Shown: one piece after another, positions 61,912 through 64,000 of the stretch | Layout of the letters: the number at the start of each line of letters is the position of its first letter | Position numbering within the stretch: position 1 is the stretch's first letter | Origin: Nocardia miyunensis NBRC 108239 | GTDB taxonomy: Bacteria; Actinomycetota; Actinomycetes; Mycobacteriales; Mycobacteriaceae | Assembly: GCF_001613065.1 (NCBI RefSeq) | Contig: NZ_BDBQ01000010.1 | Location: forward strand, 124,001-188,000 | DNA length: 64,000 bases | Direction: 5' to 3' | Notes under the pieces: model-generated | Told to the model about the DNA's origin: nothing | Database searches by the model: none | Seen by the model: the letters and a program-made list of their open reading frames with translations, nothing else | Position numbers and translations under genes: made by a program

Positions 61912-62940
61912 TCACTTGTCCGCGTGCGGAATCGCGATCCGGCCCGCGATGATGTCCGCGCGCGCCTTGCGCACCTGCGCCAGCACGTCCGGGTACTGCA
62001 GAATCGCGCAACCGCTCGCGGCCGCCTCGGAGGTCAGGCTCGTAATGGTGGAGCCGTCCTCGGCCAGCCCGAACGCGGTCGAGGAGCCGCCGGGTTCGCC
62101 CTGGTGGATCTGGGTCAGCAGATCGAGTATCACCTTGTCGACCCGTTTGATCGCATTGTCCACCACCACCCCCGGCTGCTCCGGGCACTGGTCGACGTCG
62201 ACGCCGTAGGCCAGCACACGACTCTGCGCGGCCGCCTCGAACACGCCACCGTTGCCGCCGCCGGTCACTCCGTAGATCTGATCGACGCCGGACTGAACGG
62301 CGGTGAGCGCCAACTCCTTCGAGCGCGCCGGGTCGCCGACGGCATTGTCGCCGCCGACGAACAGCTGCGTATCGGTCACCCGCGGATTCACGCTGCGCGC
62401 CCCCAGCGCGAAGGCGTCGGACCACCGATGGAAGAACGCGGAATCCCGCGCGGCCACCGTGCCGATGTGCCCGCTGCGATCCAGCAGGCCCGCCTCCACA
62501 CCCAGCAGATAGGACGGTTCGTACTCCTTGAACGTGCCGCACCGCAGATTGGCCGGGATCTTGTTCGGGCACGCGTCCACCAGCACGAACTGCTGATCGG
62601 GATATCTGTCGGCGAATTCGCTGACCAGATCGTTGAATTCGTAGGTGATCAGCACGACGGCGGTCGGATGCCGCTGCACCGCGGCGTCCAGATTCGAGCG
62701 GCGGGACTGCTCGTCGGTGCTCTCGTAGGTGCGCGCGGTCGCCCCCAGTGTCCGTGCCGCCTGTTCGGTGCCGGTCTTGCCCAGTTGCAGGAACTTGTTC
62801 TGCCCGATGGGTGCGTCGGTGATGTAGATGATCTCGTCGCCCGAGCCGCCGGCCTCGGTGCCGCAGCCCGCGATCCCGGCGAGCAGGAGCGCGGCCACGA
62901 CGACCGCGACGGTCCGGGCGATGGGGCTGATTGTGTGCAT
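61912..62940 (-). CDS. BMP-family substrate-binding lipoprotein
   Basis: 342 residues. The signal peptide ends in a lipobox (LAGIAGC, then GTEAG). The mature part follows the BMP/PnrA fold: AAVQRHPTAVVLITYEFNDLVSEFADRYPDQQFVLVDACPN, YLLGVEAGLLDRSGHIGTVAARDSAFFHRWSDAFALGARSVNP, GVDQIYGVTGGGNGG. BMP proteins deliver purine nucleosides, or in spirochaetes riboflavin, to the ABC importer. It starts seven bases before the ATPase gene in the operon. Which ligand is bound is not certain. Confidence 0.9.
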   Translation of the reverse strand: MHTISPIARTVAVVVAALLLAGIAGCGTEAGGSGDEIIYITDAPIGQNKFLQLGKTGTEQAARTLGATARTYESTDEQSRRSNLDAAVQRHPTAVVLITYEFNDLVSEFADRYPDQQFVLVDACPNKIPANLRCGTFKEYEPSYLLGVEAGLLDRSGHIGTVAARDSAFFHRWSDAFALGARSVNPRVTDTQLFVGGDNAVGDPARSKELALTAVQSGVDQIYGVTGGGNGGVFEAAAQSRVLAYGVDVDQCPEQPGVVVDNAIKRVDKVILDLLTQIHQGEPGGSSTAFGLAEDGSTITSLTSEAAASGCAILQYPDVLAQVRKARADIIAGRIAIPHADK

Positions 62941-62958
62941 CGGAGTTCTCCTGTGGCC

Positions 62959-63789
62959 TTATCTGAGCTCGAAACCCTGGCGGTGGAAGGTGTTTCGGAT
63001 CCCCTGACGTCCGTGCAGGCTCTCCTTGGTCGAGATCCGGCCCGCCAGCCGGTTCTTCACCCAGTCCTCGGGCAGTTCCTGGTCGCGGTAGTAGCCGTTG
63101 ATGCGGTCGAGGTAGTCGGCGACATCGGCCTCGGCGGGCGGGGCGTAGACATTGCGGTGCACCACGACGTTCTGCCCGTACCGCGGTTTGACATCGGCCG
63201 GGTCCGCCGGATCGGGGATGCCGACGGCCAGCCCGTACACCGGGAAGGTCCACTCCGGTAGGCGCAGCAGTTCGATCACCTCGTCGATGTTGTTGCGCAG
63301 CGCGCCCACGAAAGTGATTCCGTAGCCCAGTGATTCGGCCGCGACAGCGGCGTTCTGCGCGGACAGGGTGACATCGACGATGCTGGAAATCGCGCTGTCG
63401 AGATATCCGGTGGCCTCGATACTGTGTCCGTGTTCGCGCGCGAGCGCGATATTGCGCGACCAGTCGGCCACCCACACCAGGAATACCGCCGCGTCGACGA
63501 TCAGCTGCTGATTACCGGCCAGTTCCGCCAGCCGGGCCCGCACCGCCGGATCGTCGATCACCACCACGCTGGTGAACTGGAAGTTGGCCGAAGTCGAGGC
63601 CGATTGCGCCGCCGCGAGGATCAGCGCCAATTCGTTCTCGCCGATCACTCCGGGCAGGAAGTGCCGGACCGTCCGGTGCCGCAACAGCACCTCGAGCGTG
63701 GCGTTGTCCACCGTCCCCGCGCGCGGGGCGTCGGGGCCGTAGCGTTTGTCGAGCTGCCGCTGCAGATCGGTCGAGATCACCTCGGTCAC
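62959..63789 (-). CDS. FMN-dependent nitroreductase (NfsA/FRP-like)
   Basis: 276 residues from GTG 63789, with an AGGAAA ribosome site. Nitroreductase features are EVLLRHRTVRHFLPGVIGENELALILAAAQSASTSANFQFTSVVVID (FMN and dimer contacts) and AAESLGYGITFVGALRNNIDEVIELL. It would reduce flavins, quinones or nitroaromatics with NAD(P)H. It opens the BMP/ABC transporter operon (18-base gap), which suggests a substrate of the transporter is a flavin, quinone or aromatic compound, though purine nucleosides remain the family default. Confidence 0.85.
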   Translation of the reverse strand: MTEVISTDLQRQLDKRYGPDAPRAGTVDNATLEVLLRHRTVRHFLPGVIGENELALILAAAQSASTSANFQFTSVVVIDDPAVRARLAELAGNQQLIVDAAVFLVWVADWSRNIALAREHGHSIEATGYLDSAISSIVDVTLSAQNAAVAAESLGYGITFVGALRNNIDEVIELLRLPEWTFPVYGLAVGIPDPADPADVKPRYGQNVVVHRNVYAPPAEADVADYLDRINGYYRDQELPEDWVKNRLAGRISTKESLHGRQGIRNTFHRQGFELR

Positions 63790-63832
63790 GGGTATTTCCT
63801 GTTCCTCGGGTCGGATTGCGGTGGGGACGCGG

Positions 63833-64000
63833 TCATTCGGTGGGCGGTTCGGCGAAACTCGGTGGCAGTTCGGGGGTCCGGGTGAACTGTCCGGCCGCAT
63901 GCCGGTAGGCGCTCCAGCCCAGTTCGTTCCACCACTGCCGGAGTACGAAGACCAGCTTGGGATTGTGTTCCTCTTCTTCGAGCCAGGAACGTCGGGCGAT
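63833..64000 (-). CDS. C-terminal fragment of an unidentified gene at the window edge
   Basis: The last 55 codons of a leftward gene ending at 63833, 43 bases before the nitroreductase. The visible part (IARRSWLEEEEHNPKLVFVL, later RQWWNELGWSAY) is charged and Trp-rich and ends in a Pro/Glu tail. The frame is open to the edge; no domain can be named. It is probably part of the same operon. Confidence 0.6.
   Translation of the reverse strand: MARRSWLEEEEHNPKLVFVLRQWWNELGWSAYRHAAGQFTRTPELPPSFAEPPTE

Noticed and set aside
1..64000. Search for CRISPR arrays, tRNA/rRNA genes, insertion sequences or attachment sites
   Set aside because: No regularly spaced repeats, no cloverleaf with CCA-end features, no transposase or integrase, and no long terminal inverted repeats were seen by reading.

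Overview
The window is GC-rich, gene-dense actinobacterial chromosome, most likely Nocardia or a close mycolic-acid relative. This is inferred from gene content: an oxyR/ahpC/ahpD cluster, the nrdR–LysM protein–lexA order known from mycobacteria, an antigen-85-type esterase, Lsr2, a deazaflavin-type (F420) nitroreductase-fold protein, and XRE-DUF5753/DUF397 regulators. GTG starts and 1-8 base stop/start overlaps are common. I saw no rRNA, tRNA, CRISPR array, prophage or insertion sequence.

Left part (1-25 kb), mostly housekeeping: a truncated lipoprotein gene; a PAC2 protein and a Ski2-like RNA helicase; a polyamine pair (ornithine decarboxylase, then a fused SpeD–SpeE protein); a large indolepyruvate ferredoxin oxidoreductase; a cyclotransferase and an MBL hydrolase; divergent oxyR and ahpCD with a palindromic operator and a perfect 17-bp hairpin terminator; a class III aminotransferase; a large HrpA helicase with two low-complexity insertions; and the SOS block nrdR / LysM protein / lexA with two SOS boxes and a short ORF overlapping the lexA start.

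Middle (25-42 kb): a CtaG-like protein, a CDF metal exporter with a palindromic operator, then an M-box magnesium riboswitch leader whose apparent output is a Shine-Dalgarno sequence in front of a 27-codon ORF. A 58-aa protein gene and an NRAMP-related transporter with the signature of magnesium transporters follow. Next come a MarR regulator, Lsr2, a GGDEF protein, a mycolyltransferase-like esterase, a PucR regulator, and an XRE-DUF5753 / leader peptide / methyltransferase / DUF397 locus that diverges from two tiny conserved-looking genes across a CGTGAT-based operator. A cut-down LysR gene and two flavin monooxygenases follow.

The most unusual region (42-53 kb) is a leftward operon: SCO2524-like protein, variant P-loop ATPase (SCO2523-like), SCO2522-like, SCO2521-like, an EACC1-type small membrane-associated protein, and a 1436-residue protein joining an N-terminal caspase-like protease to four FtsK/EccC-like ATPase modules. 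A channel-like membrane protein and a GNAT acetyltransferase lie just upstream on the same strand. The architecture suggests an NTP-dependent, protease-armed conflict or signalling system. The three C-terminal ATPase modules are strikingly like the type VII secretion motor EccC.

Right part (53-64 kb): a 37-residue Trp/Gly/His-rich peptide gene ending in a classic intrinsic terminator, an NTF2-like protein, an XRE/MmyB-type regulator, the remnant of a flavin monooxygenase, a DUF4232 protein, a Pro/Thr-rich lipoprotein overlapping a membrane protein, and a leftward operon of FMN nitroreductase, BMP lipoprotein, double ABC ATPase and two permeases (nucleoside- or flavin-type uptake), cut by the right edge in an unidentified gene.
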